Virus record (IMG/VR): IMGVR_UViG_3300010391_000129
Location: 1 to 39,396 of that record
Source of the DNA: a virus
Length of the DNA: 39,396 nucleotides
Strand: one strand, 5' to 3'
Shown here: piece after piece, positions 28,202-36,518 of the stretch
Position numbering within the stretch: the stretch's first letter is position 1
How the letters are laid out: every line of letters starts with the position of its first letter
The notes under the pieces: model-generated
Seen by the model: the letters and a program-made list of their open reading frames with translations, nothing else
What the model was told of the DNA's origin: nothing
Database searches by the model: none
Translations under genes and position numbers: made by a program

Positions 28202-30084
28202 TCATTTAAAGGTGGTGGTGGTAATTCTTCTTGCAATGGTCCTTGTGGCATTTCCTGTGGTGCTTGTGGTGGTGCGCCCTGTGGAGGCATGCCTTGTGGA
28301 ACTTGAGCTTGTTGAGTCTGTTGAGCCTTTAATTGTTCCATTTGCATATCAGCCAAAGCTTCATCAGCTATTCTCGTAAATACATCCTCAGTATTTGGGA
28401 ATTCAATATTTTCAAGTAAAAATTTAAGTGGTAATCCAGCCTCTACAAGTTTAAAAAGTAGGTTCATTCTTGCCTCTTTGGTTTCACCAAGTTCACTCGT
28501 TACCGATACCTTAACATTATTATCGGGCAAAATATTACATACATCACAATACCCGCCATTATCTTCCATATAATATGCTTCTTGCTCTGTTTCAGGATTA
28601 ACAGGTAAAGTTTTCCCCATCCTACCCAATGCTTCCTGACCAATAATGGCAAACTTTTGTGGGCTCATCTGTGAGGGATTATTTTGATCTTCGACCTCCT
28701 CGTCCATAACTACACCATCCTTTTCAAAAAGTGAATACATTTTAAGAATCCACGCTGCTTCTTTAGCAAGTGCGTCTTCGAAATTATCCCTTAGGTCACT
28801 AATATTATTTGAATCTCCTAATTGTAGCGCCTCAATCGCAGCGCCGGATGTCACCCTTGCAGGAGTAGTACCCATGGATGCATCATGTTGACCACCAATG
28901 TCCTCAATATAATCATTAGCGTGACCTATCTGTTGAATTAAAGCAGGATTAATCGGAGGCGGACTTAAAGATGTTACTTGTTTACCGGGATTCTTTTCAA
29001 TAATTTGTCCTTCTTTAGCATAAATTACTTTAAACCCTGCGTTCTTATCTTTTATAAAACGTCCCCTATTTACTATATGGTTGTATTCTAAAAGTTGGGT
29101 TTCAAGTAAATTCAACATTCTTTGTGGTGAAATTACATGCTTCATATGTCCTTCGGGGAAAAGCTCATTGGGAGTAGTTTCCGATTCATATGCAATGAAT
29201 GGGTATTCCGTATAAGGTGTTTCTTCAAAATCTAATATACCAGTATCGGTGAAAGTGCATTTATTAATAAAGCCACCATTTTTATTCTGTTTAAATATCC
29301 GATACCAGCATTCCTTACCAATCATGGTTTCTTCGTCACCTGTTAAGGCTGAAGAATAAGTAGCGGGATAAAGAATTTGTAAAGACAAACGCTTATATTC
29401 GTCAGCAGCTATTTCATTATCAGGAATAATAAGTGATTCAGCCTTAGGGAAACGATGTTTCATGTATCCTACTGTTCTAACAAAAGTCTTAATAAGATAA
29501 GGAGCATCTTCTGCTTTCCCTGTTTTTGACCCTATTAAAAGATCAAAAGGATCTACCGTCCAGCGTATAGCAACCTTTTTCTTTGGATCATAACCGATTT
29601 GTCTCCATCCAATCCCATATTTAACACCATAATATACCCACTCTTTATTTATTCTTCTAAAGTTATTGAGTTGGTTATCTCTATCTAGGAGTTTTTGTGC
29701 TCGTCTTGCGTAAGTTCTGGCTCCTTCTGTAGATTCTGTAGGTTCAACTTCAATAGTTGGTTTATGTCTTGTTACAAACGCCCGGACTGCACGAAATGTT
29801 GAAAATATTTTATTGATCGGATAGTTAATGGTGTCGGAGCGTTGAGTAACAACTACCGTATTATCGTTAGGATTACCCCTGACATTATGATTTCCTCTGA
29901 GGAACTGATCGATTACAAACCATTCCCAATGTTTTTTGCGGGCTGCTTCATCTGAAAATGTATACCACCCTGTTAAGGTTGAAAGTGGTAATGCGCCCGA
30001 TTGCTCATAACCGGCATCTCCCATATCTTTTTTCTTGGGCGCGGCATAAGAAACTTCTTTTGGTTTATCTTTTATCTTAGGCAT
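28198..30084 (-). CDS. Portal protein (podoviral, P22-like)
   Basis: A 628-residue protein forming the dodecameric ring at the packaging vertex. Conserved segments: YPINKIFSTFRAVRAFVTRH (early helix), EWVYYGVKYGIGWRQIGYDP (wing region), ETQLLEYNHIVNRGRFIKD and DIGGQHDASMGTTPARVTSG, then NNISDLRDNFEDALAKEAAW, a typical P22-type portal helix. The C-terminus is Gln/Pro-rich (QAQVPQGMPPQGAPP) and probably disordered. SD GGAGATGG overlaps the last codons of the HNH gene, and the start shares ATGCCTAA with that gene's stop. Confidence 0.88.
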   Translation of the reverse strand: MPKIKDKPKEVSYAAPKKKDMGDAGYEQSGALPLSTLTGWYTFSDEAARKKHWEWFVIDQFLRGNHNVRGNPNDNTVVVTQRSDTINYPINKIFSTFRAVRAFVTRHKPTIEVEPTESTEGARTYARRAQKLLDRDNQLNNFRRINKEWVYYGVKYGIGWRQIGYDPKKKVAIRWTVDPFDLLIGSKTGKAEDAPYLIKTFVRTVGYMKHRFPKAESLIIPDNEIAADEYKRLSLQILYPATYSSALTGDEETMIGKECWYRIFKQNKNGGFINKCTFTDTGILDFEETPYTEYPFIAYESETTPNELFPEGHMKHVISPQRMLNLLETQLLEYNHIVNRGRFIKDKNAGFKVIYAKEGQIIEKNPGKQVTSLSPPPINPALIQQIGHANDYIEDIGGQHDASMGTTPARVTSGAAIEALQLGDSNNISDLRDNFEDALAKEAAWILKMYSLFEKDGVVMDEEVEDQNNPSQMSPQKFAIIGQEALGRMGKTLPVNPETEQEAYYMEDNGGYCDVCNILPDNNVKVSVTSELGETKEARMNLLFKLVEAGLPLKFLLENIEFPNTEDVFTRIADEALADMQMEQLKAQQTQQAQVPQGMPPQGAPPQAPQEMPQGPLQEELPPPPLNE

Positions 30085-30460
30085 TCCATCTCCTATAATT
30101 AACTATACGACTTACATTACATTGATGAATACTAAATAGTTGAGCTATTTTAGGTTGATTCAATTGTTTTGTTCTATATAAATTTCTTATTTCTTCTATT
30201 TGTTTATTATTAAGTTTTGTTACTTTGCTTCTATGAATATTCTCTTGGGCTGTAACAGCTTCTAAATGCAAAGGGTTTACACATATTTTATTCCGACATA
30301 AATGATCTATTTGCCAGTTTTTAGGTATCTCACCTTTATATTTTCTGTAAAAATACCTATAAGCAGCCATATTCGGATAGCCATTGTCCATAATTTTGCC
30401 AGTCCAAATCCAGCAATTATTACTTATTATTTTATAATTAGTTTCCCAGACTTTCGGCAT
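30077..30460 (-). CDS. HNH endonuclease with C-terminal helix-turn-helix (free-standing)
   Basis: A 127-residue protein. NNCWIWTGKIMDNGYPNM and AYRYFYRKYKGEIPKNWQID lead to the HNH core IDHLCRNKICVNPLHLEAVT (His, Asn, His in order). The C-terminal 45 residues (QIEEIRNLYRTKQLNQPKIA, LFSIHQCNVSRIVNY) form a helix-turn-helix for target recognition. It lies between a membrane protein gene and the portal gene, overlapping the first by 23 bases and the portal by 8, as though inserted at their junction; AATGCC flanks both ends. Confidence 0.85.
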   Translation of the reverse strand: MPKVWETNYKIISNNCWIWTGKIMDNGYPNMAAYRYFYRKYKGEIPKNWQIDHLCRNKICVNPLHLEAVTAQENIHRSKVTKLNNKQIEEIRNLYRTKQLNQPKIAQLFSIHQCNVSRIVNYRRWNA

Positions 30461-30725
30461 TAGTATATTGGTCTTCCTCGTCTTGTTTTGTTACAGTAAC
30501 TGGTTTAGTAAAATCAGGTGTCCACTGGTCAAGAGGAACGGTATTATCGGCATTTTCGGGAGTATATTGGTCTTGTATTACTTGTGGTTGATTTTCTAAC
30601 TCACGTTTTTGTTCAAGATTAGTAAACTGTTTGGTCAAAAGTTGAATAACCAAGTAACCAAACACAATACCTAAAGTAGCGATAACTACCATAAGGCTAG
30701 AAAGGATTACAATTACAAGCTCCAT
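30438..30725 (-). CDS. Membrane-anchored small protein between terminase and portal
   Basis: A 95-residue protein with one strong N-terminal membrane helix (VIVILSSLMVVIATLGIVFG, about 4-33) and a polar acidic tail rich in Gln, Asp and Pro. The C-terminal SLGN may be extra, made by insertion of the HNH gene. Placement between packaging genes is unusual; the membrane helix suggests a role at the host envelope. Function unknown. Confidence 0.7.
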   Translation of the reverse strand: MELVIVILSSLMVVIATLGIVFGYLVIQLLTKQFTNLEQKRELENQPQVIQDQYTPENADNTVPLDQWTPDFTKPVTVTKQDEEDQYTNAESLGN

Positions 30726-30760
30726 TATTCTTACTTTATTAAATTAAACGTAAATGTCAA
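30726..30760 (-). promoter_or_regulatory. Late intergenic element TTGACATTTA-N7-TTTAATAA
   Basis: Minus strand: TTGACA at 30755-30760 (overlapping the terminase stop), 11 bases, TTTAATAA, 10 bases, ATG at 30725. Boxes and spacing match the elements before 19742 and 20154. Confidence 0.55.
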
Positions 30761-32202
30761 TCAAGATACGATGCCACGTCAACTGGTGTTAATTGATCTT
30801 CGTCTTCTTTAGGCTTTCTATCTTCAACATAAAGAGGCGGAGGAAATATAATAGGGAAAGTAGTAGTTCGTTTCGCTTCTTCCTGCTCAGGCGCTGTTGG
30901 TTTTGAGTAACACATATATCTTAATGCGTCTACTAAATGATCATTTACCTTTCTTACTTTCTCAGGGTCATCGATTACACCTTTTTGTTTATCAGGCATT
31001 TCTTTCCATTGATATTGTAATAGTTCGTCTATTAAAAGCTGGCATCGTGGGTGAATATGAATCATATTATTCTTAAATAATTGCCTTACGAAGTTAATAC
31101 CTGCCGTTACTTCATTATTAGCTGGAACAAGCGGTAAGCCTGCTTCAATATATTCATCGGCTATTGACCAAATCATGTCACCCTTCTGTTGATTCTTGGC
31201 AAAGCCTGAAGGATCTCCATAGCCTGTATACTTCGAAATATCCGCATATATTTTAAGCATCTGTTTTTCATTCTCTATATGTGTTTGAGCAGTTTCCGAT
31301 TCTTTCTTGTAGTTATCAAGAATATATACATGGCCATCCGGTTTAACCACTCCTACTATCCCTGCCGTAAAACCTCTAACTGCAAAGTCTTGGCCGAAGT
31401 AATAGTCACCATGCTGGTTAAACTCATGTGCAAACTCATGTACATGGCGAGTCATTTCAAACTCTCTGAATATAAGTCCTGAGAATCTGGTAAATAATGC
31501 TAAATATTCTTGATTATATGCATCCTCCGTTAATTGTCGTCTCGCTGTCTCGATCTCATCATGCGGTATATATCCCCCGTTATGCTCTCTACAATTTTGT
31601 TCTGCTTGGAAGCGATAAGTAATAAAATCTTTGTCTAAATTTGCTTGTCCTAAGTTCTCGGTAATTATTTGGTTGTGATCTCCTAGCATTGCAAGATCAT
31701 AAAAATGATTAAAGCCTCTTGGTTTAGAGATAAAGATACTAGGAGATTCATAGTCGCCAAGCATAGGCCTTAGCGTATTTTGCCAAAGTGTTTGCCAGTG
31801 GGAGATTGCAGATATCTCATCAACTATTAACGCTCCTAAACCAATTCCTTCAAGTGATACGGGATTATCAGCACCTTTTAAAACTAATTTAGAACCAGTT
31901 ACTAAGTTAATAGATAGTTCTGTTTCGTTTGGTTTCTTTGCCCAAAGCTGTTGTGGTACATACTTAAGCAACATATCCCAAGCAATAGTTTTAGCTTGAT
32001 GATAAAAAGGTGCTACATACCAATATGGAATTGGTAATTTTCTTGTTAAGGAGAGTTTAATTAGTTCATTAACTGCAAATGTTGTTTTACCTACACGCCG
32101 TCCTGCTACTATTGTTCTAAAGCGGTGAGGATCGTTATGTAATTGCCTTTGGTAAGGCAGGGGTTTATAAGGGATAATAACCTCATTTGATTTCTGAACC
32201 AT
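30757..32202 (-). CDS. Terminase large subunit (packaging ATPase/nuclease)
   Basis: A 481-residue motor protein. ATPase: Walker A GRRVGKTT (34-41), Walker B ALIVDE (124-129) and the coupling motif SKPRG (159-163). Nuclease: GQDFAVRG with Asp272, GYGDPSG with Asp330, and the late acidic DHLVDALRYM, giving the RNase H-like three-metal-ligand set. It pumps DNA through the portal and cuts it. The start overlaps the small subunit gene by 20 bases. Confidence 0.95.
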   Translation of the reverse strand: MVQKSNEVIIPYKPLPYQRQLHNDPHRFRTIVAGRRVGKTTFAVNELIKLSLTRKLPIPYWYVAPFYHQAKTIAWDMLLKYVPQQLWAKKPNETELSINLVTGSKLVLKGADNPVSLEGIGLGALIVDEISAISHWQTLWQNTLRPMLGDYESPSIFISKPRGFNHFYDLAMLGDHNQIITENLGQANLDKDFITYRFQAEQNCREHNGGYIPHDEIETARRQLTEDAYNQEYLALFTRFSGLIFREFEMTRHVHEFAHEFNQHGDYYFGQDFAVRGFTAGIVGVVKPDGHVYILDNYKKESETAQTHIENEKQMLKIYADISKYTGYGDPSGFAKNQQKGDMIWSIADEYIEAGLPLVPANNEVTAGINFVRQLFKNNMIHIHPRCQLLIDELLQYQWKEMPDKQKGVIDDPEKVRKVNDHLVDALRYMCYSKPTAPEQEEAKRTTTFPIIFPPPLYVEDRKPKEDEDQLTPVDVASYLD

Positions 32203-32578
32203 CTATCCATTTCACCTCTAAGTTATTTGTATTAAATTGTTGGAGAATTTGTGATCCGTCACTTAATCCGTGATTTGCTTTTAATAGAAAAATAGCCATC
32301 GCCGCATTTACTTCTTTACCTCCGTACATCCCATCATTCATCAGTTGTATTTTTTGTTTATCTACCAGCTTTTTTAATGTCAAAGAAAAGTCAGGATATG
32401 TTTTTGACCATTGTCTTATCGTTTCGCTTGTTACATCAAGATAATCTGCTAGTCCTTCTACTGTTGGAAGTTCTGTTTGTTCACGGCCGGTAGTTATTAG
32501 ATATTCTTCTATCTTAGCAATAGTTATTTGTTGATCATATTTAGTAGGCCGACCATTAACATGTTTTTGTACATCCAT
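32183..32578 (-). CDS. Terminase small subunit (P22 gp3-like DNA-packaging protein)
   Basis: A 131-residue protein. GRPTKYDQQITIAKIEEYL, LPTVEGLADYLDVTSETIRQ (helix-turn-helix), WSKTYPDFSLTLKKLVDKQK and IFLLKANHGLSDGS follow the gp3 family order exactly. It recognises the packaging site and fits headful packaging, as the circular contig suggests. First gene of the late minus operon. Confidence 0.88.
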   Translation of the reverse strand: MDVQKHVNGRPTKYDQQITIAKIEEYLITTGREQTELPTVEGLADYLDVTSETIRQWSKTYPDFSLTLKKLVDKQKIQLMNDGMYGGKEVNAAMAIFLLKANHGLSDGSQILQQFNTNNLEVKWIDGSEIK

Positions 32579-32602
32579 TACTTTTATTGAATACTTTTAA
32601 AC

Positions 32603-32613
32603 CTAAAAAGCAA
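32603..32613. promoter_or_regulatory. CTAAAAAGCAA motif in main divergent region
   Basis: This 11-mer lies between the minus-strand late operon start (ATG 24 bases away) and TTGACA on the plus strand. The same 11-mer followed by TTGACA occurs at 10640-10662, where it also faces a minus-strand ATG. It may be a late-promoter recognition element. Confidence 0.45.
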
Positions 32614-32617
32614 ATGC

Positions 32618-32647
32618 TTGACAAACTCTTATCAAATCCTTTTATAT
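32618..32647 (+). promoter_or_regulatory. Rightward leaderless promoter of the glycan operon
   Basis: TTGACA (32618-32623), 18 bases, TTATAT (32642-32647), 6 bases, ATG (32654). The spacer holds the half site ATCAAAT that makes up the palindrome in the leftward promoter at 8277..8306. The only obvious promoter for the whole plus-strand operon. Confidence 0.75.
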
Positions 32648-32653
32648 AAATAT

Positions 32654-32803
32654 ATGGCCCTGTCTTACGCTGAGATTAGAAAACGTGATAAAAGGATATT
32701 AGATCTTTATTTAGTTGACAAAGTTTCTGCATGGCAGATTGCTAAACTGTTTAATCTTACTCCTGCACGGATCCACCAAATAATTAAAAATGGCAAATCC
32801 TGA
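32654..32803 (+). CDS. 49-residue helix-turn-helix protein, first gene of glycan operon
   Basis: MALSYAEIRKRDKRILDLYL, then VSAWQIAKLFNLTPARIHQI: a helix-turn-helix of sigma region 4 or small-repressor type. The start is chosen at 32654 because the -10 box ends 6 bases before it; an earlier frame extension would lie inside the promoter. As first gene at the divergent switch it may regulate early versus late transcription (Cro-like by position). Overlaps the next gene by 14 bases. Confidence 0.75.
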   Translation: MALSYAEIRKRDKRILDLYLVDKVSAWQIAKLFNLTPARIHQIIKNGKS

Positions 32804-33110
32804 CATATCATTTACCTTTCCTTACCGTTGGCTTAAAGAAAAAGAATATTTAGTTAAAAACTTAAAACGTCAGGTTGAGGGTGGAGAATCTAAAATCTCT
32901 TTCCATGAAAGATTAAACAAGCCTAAGTCTTCATATCAGATCGTTCTTAAGTGTCATGCTTGGCAACCGGTTAGAATTCCTAAGAAGGAAATTGAAGAAG
33001 CTATGAAGCAAGTCTTCCCTACCTTACAATTTGGAGGTTTTAGCAGTTTCTTTGTTCAAAAAAATAATCCTAATGTATTACCGGTCTTAGAAATGGAGGT
33101 CTATTTTTAA
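32790..33110 (+). CDS. 106-residue hypothetical protein
   Basis: Basic with aromatic residues: FTFPYRWLKEKEYLVKNLKR, PKSSYQIVLKCHAWQPVRIP, LEMEVYF. Probably alpha/beta and soluble. Start overlaps the HTH gene and its TAA overlaps the next ATG (TAATG). No family recognised. Confidence 0.7.
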   Translation: MANPDISFTFPYRWLKEKEYLVKNLKRQVEGGESKISFHERLNKPKSSYQIVLKCHAWQPVRIPKKEIEEAMKQVFPTLQFGGFSSFFVQKNNPNVLPVLEMEVYF

Positions 33111-33298
33111 TGAACTGTTGTTCCAACTCAAAATTTACATTAATAAAAAGTGAGAAGTTGAGTCATTATGAAGATACTAGAACTTACATTAAAGGGTTAA
33201 AACAACCCACCAAAGGATCATGTCTCAATAGGGAGTTTCAGCAATATATAATTTACTGTACCAATTGCGGTCATCTAGAAAGAAAAGGAGAATTTTAG
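33110..33298 (+). CDS. 62-residue zinc-ribbon-like protein
   Basis: NCCSNSKFTLIKSEK at the start and IIYCTNCGHLERKG at the end give two Cys pairs, a probable zinc ribbon. It is coupled to both neighbours (TAATG and TAGTG). Function unknown; the AAGGAG before its end is the ribosome binding site of the next gene. Confidence 0.7.
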   Translation: MNCCSNSKFTLIKSEKLSHYEDTRTYIKGLKQPTKGSCLNREFQQYIIYCTNCGHLERKGEF

Positions 33299-34071
33299 TG
33301 GTTTCGATTATGATACCAACTACTATCGGGGGTTTAATGCATTTGGCAATATTAATGCCACTTTTATCCGAGGAAAAAGATTGCGAGATAATTATAATTG
33401 ATAATGCTTCTCGTGACGGGACATGCAATTATCTTTCACAATATGAATGTACTATTAAAGTTAATAAAAATAACTTAGGTTTTTCTAAAGCACATAATCA
33501 AGCAGCTAAAATTGCTAAGGGTGAATATCTCTTACTTTTAAATAATGACACCCGTATTACCCCGGGATTTATTAGTGAAATGATTAATACTTTTGAATGT
33601 GATCCTAAAATTGGTATAGTAGGTTGTCTTATCTACACAATGGATAATCCCAAAAAAGTCCAGCATGCAGGTATTTGTTTTACCCAAGACTATGTACCAT
33701 ATGAATTAGGCCTTGAAATACCATCTATCTCACCGGGAATTCCCGTTAATGATGATCGTGTTCGCTCTGTACGACCAGTTCCTGCGGTAACTGCCGCTTG
33801 TATGATGGTTAAACGTGAGGTTTGGGATGCAGTTGGGGGACTTGACGAAGAATATATTAATGGCTGGGAGGATACCGATTTTGTACTTAAAGCCCGTGAG
33901 TTAGGTTATAAAGTCTGGTATACAGGCAACACTCATATCTTTCATAAACACTTTGGATCAGTAAATGCTGGCCGTTTTAAACATGAACAAGCAAATCGGG
34001 CAAGATATGATGATATTTGGGTTCATACAGGCAGGGCGCAAGCAGCATTGAAAGGATGGCGCAATGGGTAA
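33298..34071 (+). CDS. Glycosyltransferase family 2 (rhamnosyltransferase-like), GTG start
   Basis: A 257-residue GT-A enzyme. DNASRDGT (35-42) is the nucleotide-binding loop, NNDT (82-85) the DxD equivalent, then MMVKREVWDAVGGLDE and GWEDTDFVLKARELGYKVWY, and HIFHKHFGS. This order is typical of the WbbL/rhamnosyl-type GT2 group. Start is GTG overlapping TAG of the upstream gene, 6 bases after AGGAGA; the frame extends upstream but without a better site. First glycosyltransferase of the island. Donor sugar is not determined. Confidence 0.9.
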   Translation: MVSIMIPTTIGGLMHLAILMPLLSEEKDCEIIIIDNASRDGTCNYLSQYECTIKVNKNNLGFSKAHNQAAKIAKGEYLLLLNNDTRITPGFISEMINTFECDPKIGIVGCLIYTMDNPKKVQHAGICFTQDYVPYELGLEIPSISPGIPVNDDRVRSVRPVPAVTAACMMVKREVWDAVGGLDEEYINGWEDTDFVLKARELGYKVWYTGNTHIFHKHFGSVNAGRFKHEQANRARYDDIWVHTGRAQAALKGWRNG

Positions 34072-34459
34072 TGCTAATCGTGAATATTATTTAAAAAATA
34101 GAGAAAAGATTTTAGAAAAAGGAAAGATTTATTATCAACTCAATAAAAAACGCCTTTACCCTACTAAATTAGCCTGGCAAAGAAGGAATAAAGACAAAAC
34201 GAAATTATATCGATCAAGAATTACCACCGAGAAAAAAACAGAATATAAATACACCTATAGAAACAAAGATGTGGAAAGGCGTAAAGCACACTATAACTTA
34301 ACTTATCATGTAAAAGTTGGCAATATAAAAAAGGACTTTTGCATTGAATGCGGTGAGACAAAAGTGCAGGGGCATCATTATCTTGGTTACGCTAAAGAAA
34401 ACCAATTAAAAGTTTTATGGCTTTGTGATTCCCACCACAGAAAGGTGCATTATGCCTAA
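34064..34459 (+). CDS. HNH endonuclease inserted in glycan operon
   Basis: A 131-residue protein. A basic helical N-terminus (REYYLKNREKILEKGKIYYQ) as in many free-standing phage HNH enzymes, then CIECGETKVQGHHYLGYAK and KVLWLCDSHHRKVH, the Cys-supported HNH core. It overlaps the upstream glycosyltransferase by 8 bases and the downstream methyltransferase by 8 (shared ATGCCTAA), so it sits exactly at the gene junction. Likely a selfish homing gene rather than part of glycan synthesis. Confidence 0.85.
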   Translation: MGNANREYYLKNREKILEKGKIYYQLNKKRLYPTKLAWQRRNKDKTKLYRSRITTEKKTEYKYTYRNKDVERRKAHYNLTYHVKVGNIKKDFCIECGETKVQGHHYLGYAKENQLKVLWLCDSHHRKVHYA

Positions 34460-34952
34460 TTGGCCACATGGTTCAAAACTGGACTTGGGAGCGGGTTTTA
34501 ATAAACTTGATGGTTATACCGGGATAGATATTGTCAAATCCGATATTGTTTATGATTTAACTCAAATCCCATACCCTACTAACGATAATTCTGTTGATCG
34601 TTTATTTTGTAGGCATACATTAGAACATTTTGACTGGGCAACCGTTATAAAAATAATGAATGAATGTTATCGCATTTTAATGCCAGAGCATGAAATGGAA
34701 ATAATAGTGCCATTATTCCCTGCTGATTCAGCAATAGATGATCCTGCTCATCATACTTATTTTGGTAAAGAAACTTTTGGTAGGTTTGAACCAGAAAATA
34801 AATATGCTTATGAAATGGAAGTTATCAATAAGTGGCGACGACTAAAAAATAACTGGACACCAGAAATTGAGGTTACAGAAACATCACAAGGACTTCAGTG
34901 GTTATTCCCAAATAGACGAGAATTACATGTCGTTTTACAAAAATTACCATGA
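34452..34952 (+). CDS. SAM-dependent methyltransferase (COG4627-like)
   Basis: A 166-residue protein. Motif I LDLGAG (10-15), GIDI (24-27), YDLTQIPYP (34-42), then HTLEHF (55-60), MNECYRILMPEHEMEIIVPL. The N-terminal helix normally before motif I is missing, a mark of the short COG4627-type enzymes commonly found next to glycosyltransferases. Start at 34452 is preferred over an upstream ATG at 34425, which would lie deep inside the HNH gene. Ends in ATGA overlap with the next glycosyltransferase. Confidence 0.85.
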   Translation: MPNWPHGSKLDLGAGFNKLDGYTGIDIVKSDIVYDLTQIPYPTNDNSVDRLFCRHTLEHFDWATVIKIMNECYRILMPEHEMEIIVPLFPADSAIDDPAHHTYFGKETFGRFEPENKYAYEMEVINKWRRLKNNWTPEIEVTETSQGLQWLFPNRRELHVVLQKLP

Positions 34953-35803
34953 AATTAAGTGTAATTATTCCAACACGCTCACGATACTTTAATCTCAAAA
35001 GTGTACTCGAGTCTCTCTTTAGTCAATCATTAGACAAAAACGAGTACGAAGTAATTATTTCAGACGATAATTCAACTGACGACACTCAATCAGCGATTAA
35101 TACCTTCCGAGATACAGGTAGACTCAAATATATATTTAACAATGTTCCTAAACTCCATACTTGGAATGCCTCAGTCCCCCGTAACCTAGGGGCTTTAGTT
35201 GCTGAAAGCCAAGCATTCGTGTTTGTAGATTCAGATGTCATTCTTCCCCTGAATGCACTCCAAAACTATATTGAGGATCTAGAAGCAGATCCTAATCGGG
35301 TAATCATTGGGCCTTATGATTTCTACGCAGAAGGGAATGAGAGGATTCAAATTCAAGATGTCCGTAACAAGAAGTTTGAAGAAACAACTGTAGATCAAAC
35401 ATTTGACACCGTCCACGATGGCCTAGCTTGCTTTGGGGGTAATATTTGTATTCCAAAGGATATATTCTGGTCAGTCATGGGTTTCTCAATAGATACCCAC
35501 ATTGGACTTGAAGATGGAGATATGGGCCTGAAGCTTTGGAAGAAACATACTAAATTTAGTTATGATAATCGTACTCGAGGTAAACACCAATGGCATCCAA
35601 CACCTCCTGACCGTTTCCCCCCTGATATGAGAGATCATATAGATAGATTAAATGAAAAGCATTTTCACAGTCGCGAGCCAGACTATGGAATCATCGAGGC
35701 TTCTCGCGAAACCTACGCCTCATGGGGTATAACTGGATGGGAACCCCCTAAAGAATGGAATCAGAATAAAAAAGAATTTATGTTAAAGGTAAATAAAAAA
35801 TGA
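34949..35803 (+). CDS. Glycosyltransferase family 2
   Basis: A 284-residue GT-A enzyme. KLSVIIPTRSRYFNLKSVLE (start), SDDNSTDDT (38-46), FVDSD (92-96) as DxD, GGNICIPKDIFWSVMGF and GLEDGDMGLKLWKK as catalytic-side motif. The C-terminus has KHQWHPTPPDRFPPD, a His/Trp/Pro pattern shared with the enzyme at 37853..38716 (LHQWHPHLPPDEW), showing relatedness of the two. ATGA coupled to both neighbours. Confidence 0.9.
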   Translation: MKLSVIIPTRSRYFNLKSVLESLFSQSLDKNEYEVIISDDNSTDDTQSAINTFRDTGRLKYIFNNVPKLHTWNASVPRNLGALVAESQAFVFVDSDVILPLNALQNYIEDLEADPNRVIIGPYDFYAEGNERIQIQDVRNKKFEETTVDQTFDTVHDGLACFGGNICIPKDIFWSVMGFSIDTHIGLEDGDMGLKLWKKHTKFSYDNRTRGKHQWHPTPPDRFPPDMRDHIDRLNEKHFHSREPDYGIIEASRETYASWGITGWEPPKEWNQNKKEFMLKVNKK

Positions 35804-35889
35804 AAGGTCTAGCTATTTGGATTACTGCAATCAATTTAACAATTCTTTTAATCTTTAAGTTTCTAAATTGGAAAAATGGCACGTCTTGA
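35800..35889 (+). CDS. 29-residue membrane peptide
   Basis: ATG overlaps the TGA of the upstream gene (ATGA); stop overlaps the next gene by 14 bases. A single membrane helix (GLAIWITAINLTILLIFKFL). It may tether the glycosyltransferase complex to the membrane; this is speculation. The coupling supports translation. Confidence 0.6.
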   Translation: MKGLAIWITAINLTILLIFKFLNWKNGTS

Positions 35890-36346
35890 TTTGGGTGGAG
35901 GGACAAATAATACTAAGGCCCCTGGTCATGTAAATATTGATATTTGTGAAGGAGCAGATATTCATTACGATTTAAACAAAGGTTTGCCTAAAGATTATAC
36001 AGGAGAACTTAAAAAAGAGGTTCGTAATTGTGAGGGTATTCGCTGTCATCAGGTTATCGAACATTTAACTACTATTATCCCTTTAATGAATGATTGTTAT
36101 GAAGTGCTAATTCCAGGTGGAATTATGGAAATCTCAACACCTAGAGCAGGAACCGATGCGTTTTGGCAAGATCCAACACATATAAAAGGCTACATCCGAA
36201 GAACTTTTGATTATTTTTGTGACGACCCTACAACTGCCGATGCCAGAGAAGAGTATGGAATCACAGCTAAGTTTAAAGTTATTTGGGAATTGTTAGAATT
36301 TGGTTGGAATCTCCAGTTACATTTACAAAAACCGGATGTCAAGTAA
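35876..36346 (+). CDS. SAM-dependent methyltransferase (short, COG4627-like)
   Basis: A 156-residue protein. Motif I LDLGGG (4-9) begins at once, NIDI (20-23), YDLNKGLP (31-38), then CHQVIEHLTTIIPLMNDCYE and GGIMEISTPRAG. The conserved C-terminal WQDPTHIKGY and a NLQLHLQKP end match predicted sugar or lipid methyltransferases of this group. It is a paralogue of 34452..34952. Substrate unknown. Confidence 0.85.
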   Translation: MARLDLGGGTNNTKAPGHVNIDICEGADIHYDLNKGLPKDYTGELKKEVRNCEGIRCHQVIEHLTTIIPLMNDCYEVLIPGGIMEISTPRAGTDAFWQDPTHIKGYIRRTFDYFCDDPTTADAREEYGITAKFKVIWELLEFGWNLQLHLQKPDVK

Positions 36347-36518
36347 ATCTATAAAACAACACTATATTGGTTCAGGTATTGAGGAATACCATTTAGTATT
36401 AAAAGATAAACCTGATCGTCAGGCGGTATCTATTAAAACCAATGGTAAAAAAGTAAGTGAAATTAGAATAATTAAAAAACTAGGCAAACACGAATTAATT
36501 GTTGAAATATTAGAATGA
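36336..36518 (+). CDS. 60-residue hypothetical protein
   Basis: Start ATG at 36336, 11 bases inside the end of the methyltransferase gene. A beta-rich short protein (IEEYHLVLKD, RQAVSIKTNGKKVSEIRII, KHELIVEILE), possibly a small barrel. Ends in ATGA overlap with the CgeB-like gene. No family recognised. Confidence 0.65.
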   Translation: MSSKSIKQHYIGSGIEEYHLVLKDKPDRQAVSIKTNGKKVSEIRIIKKLGKHELIVEILE

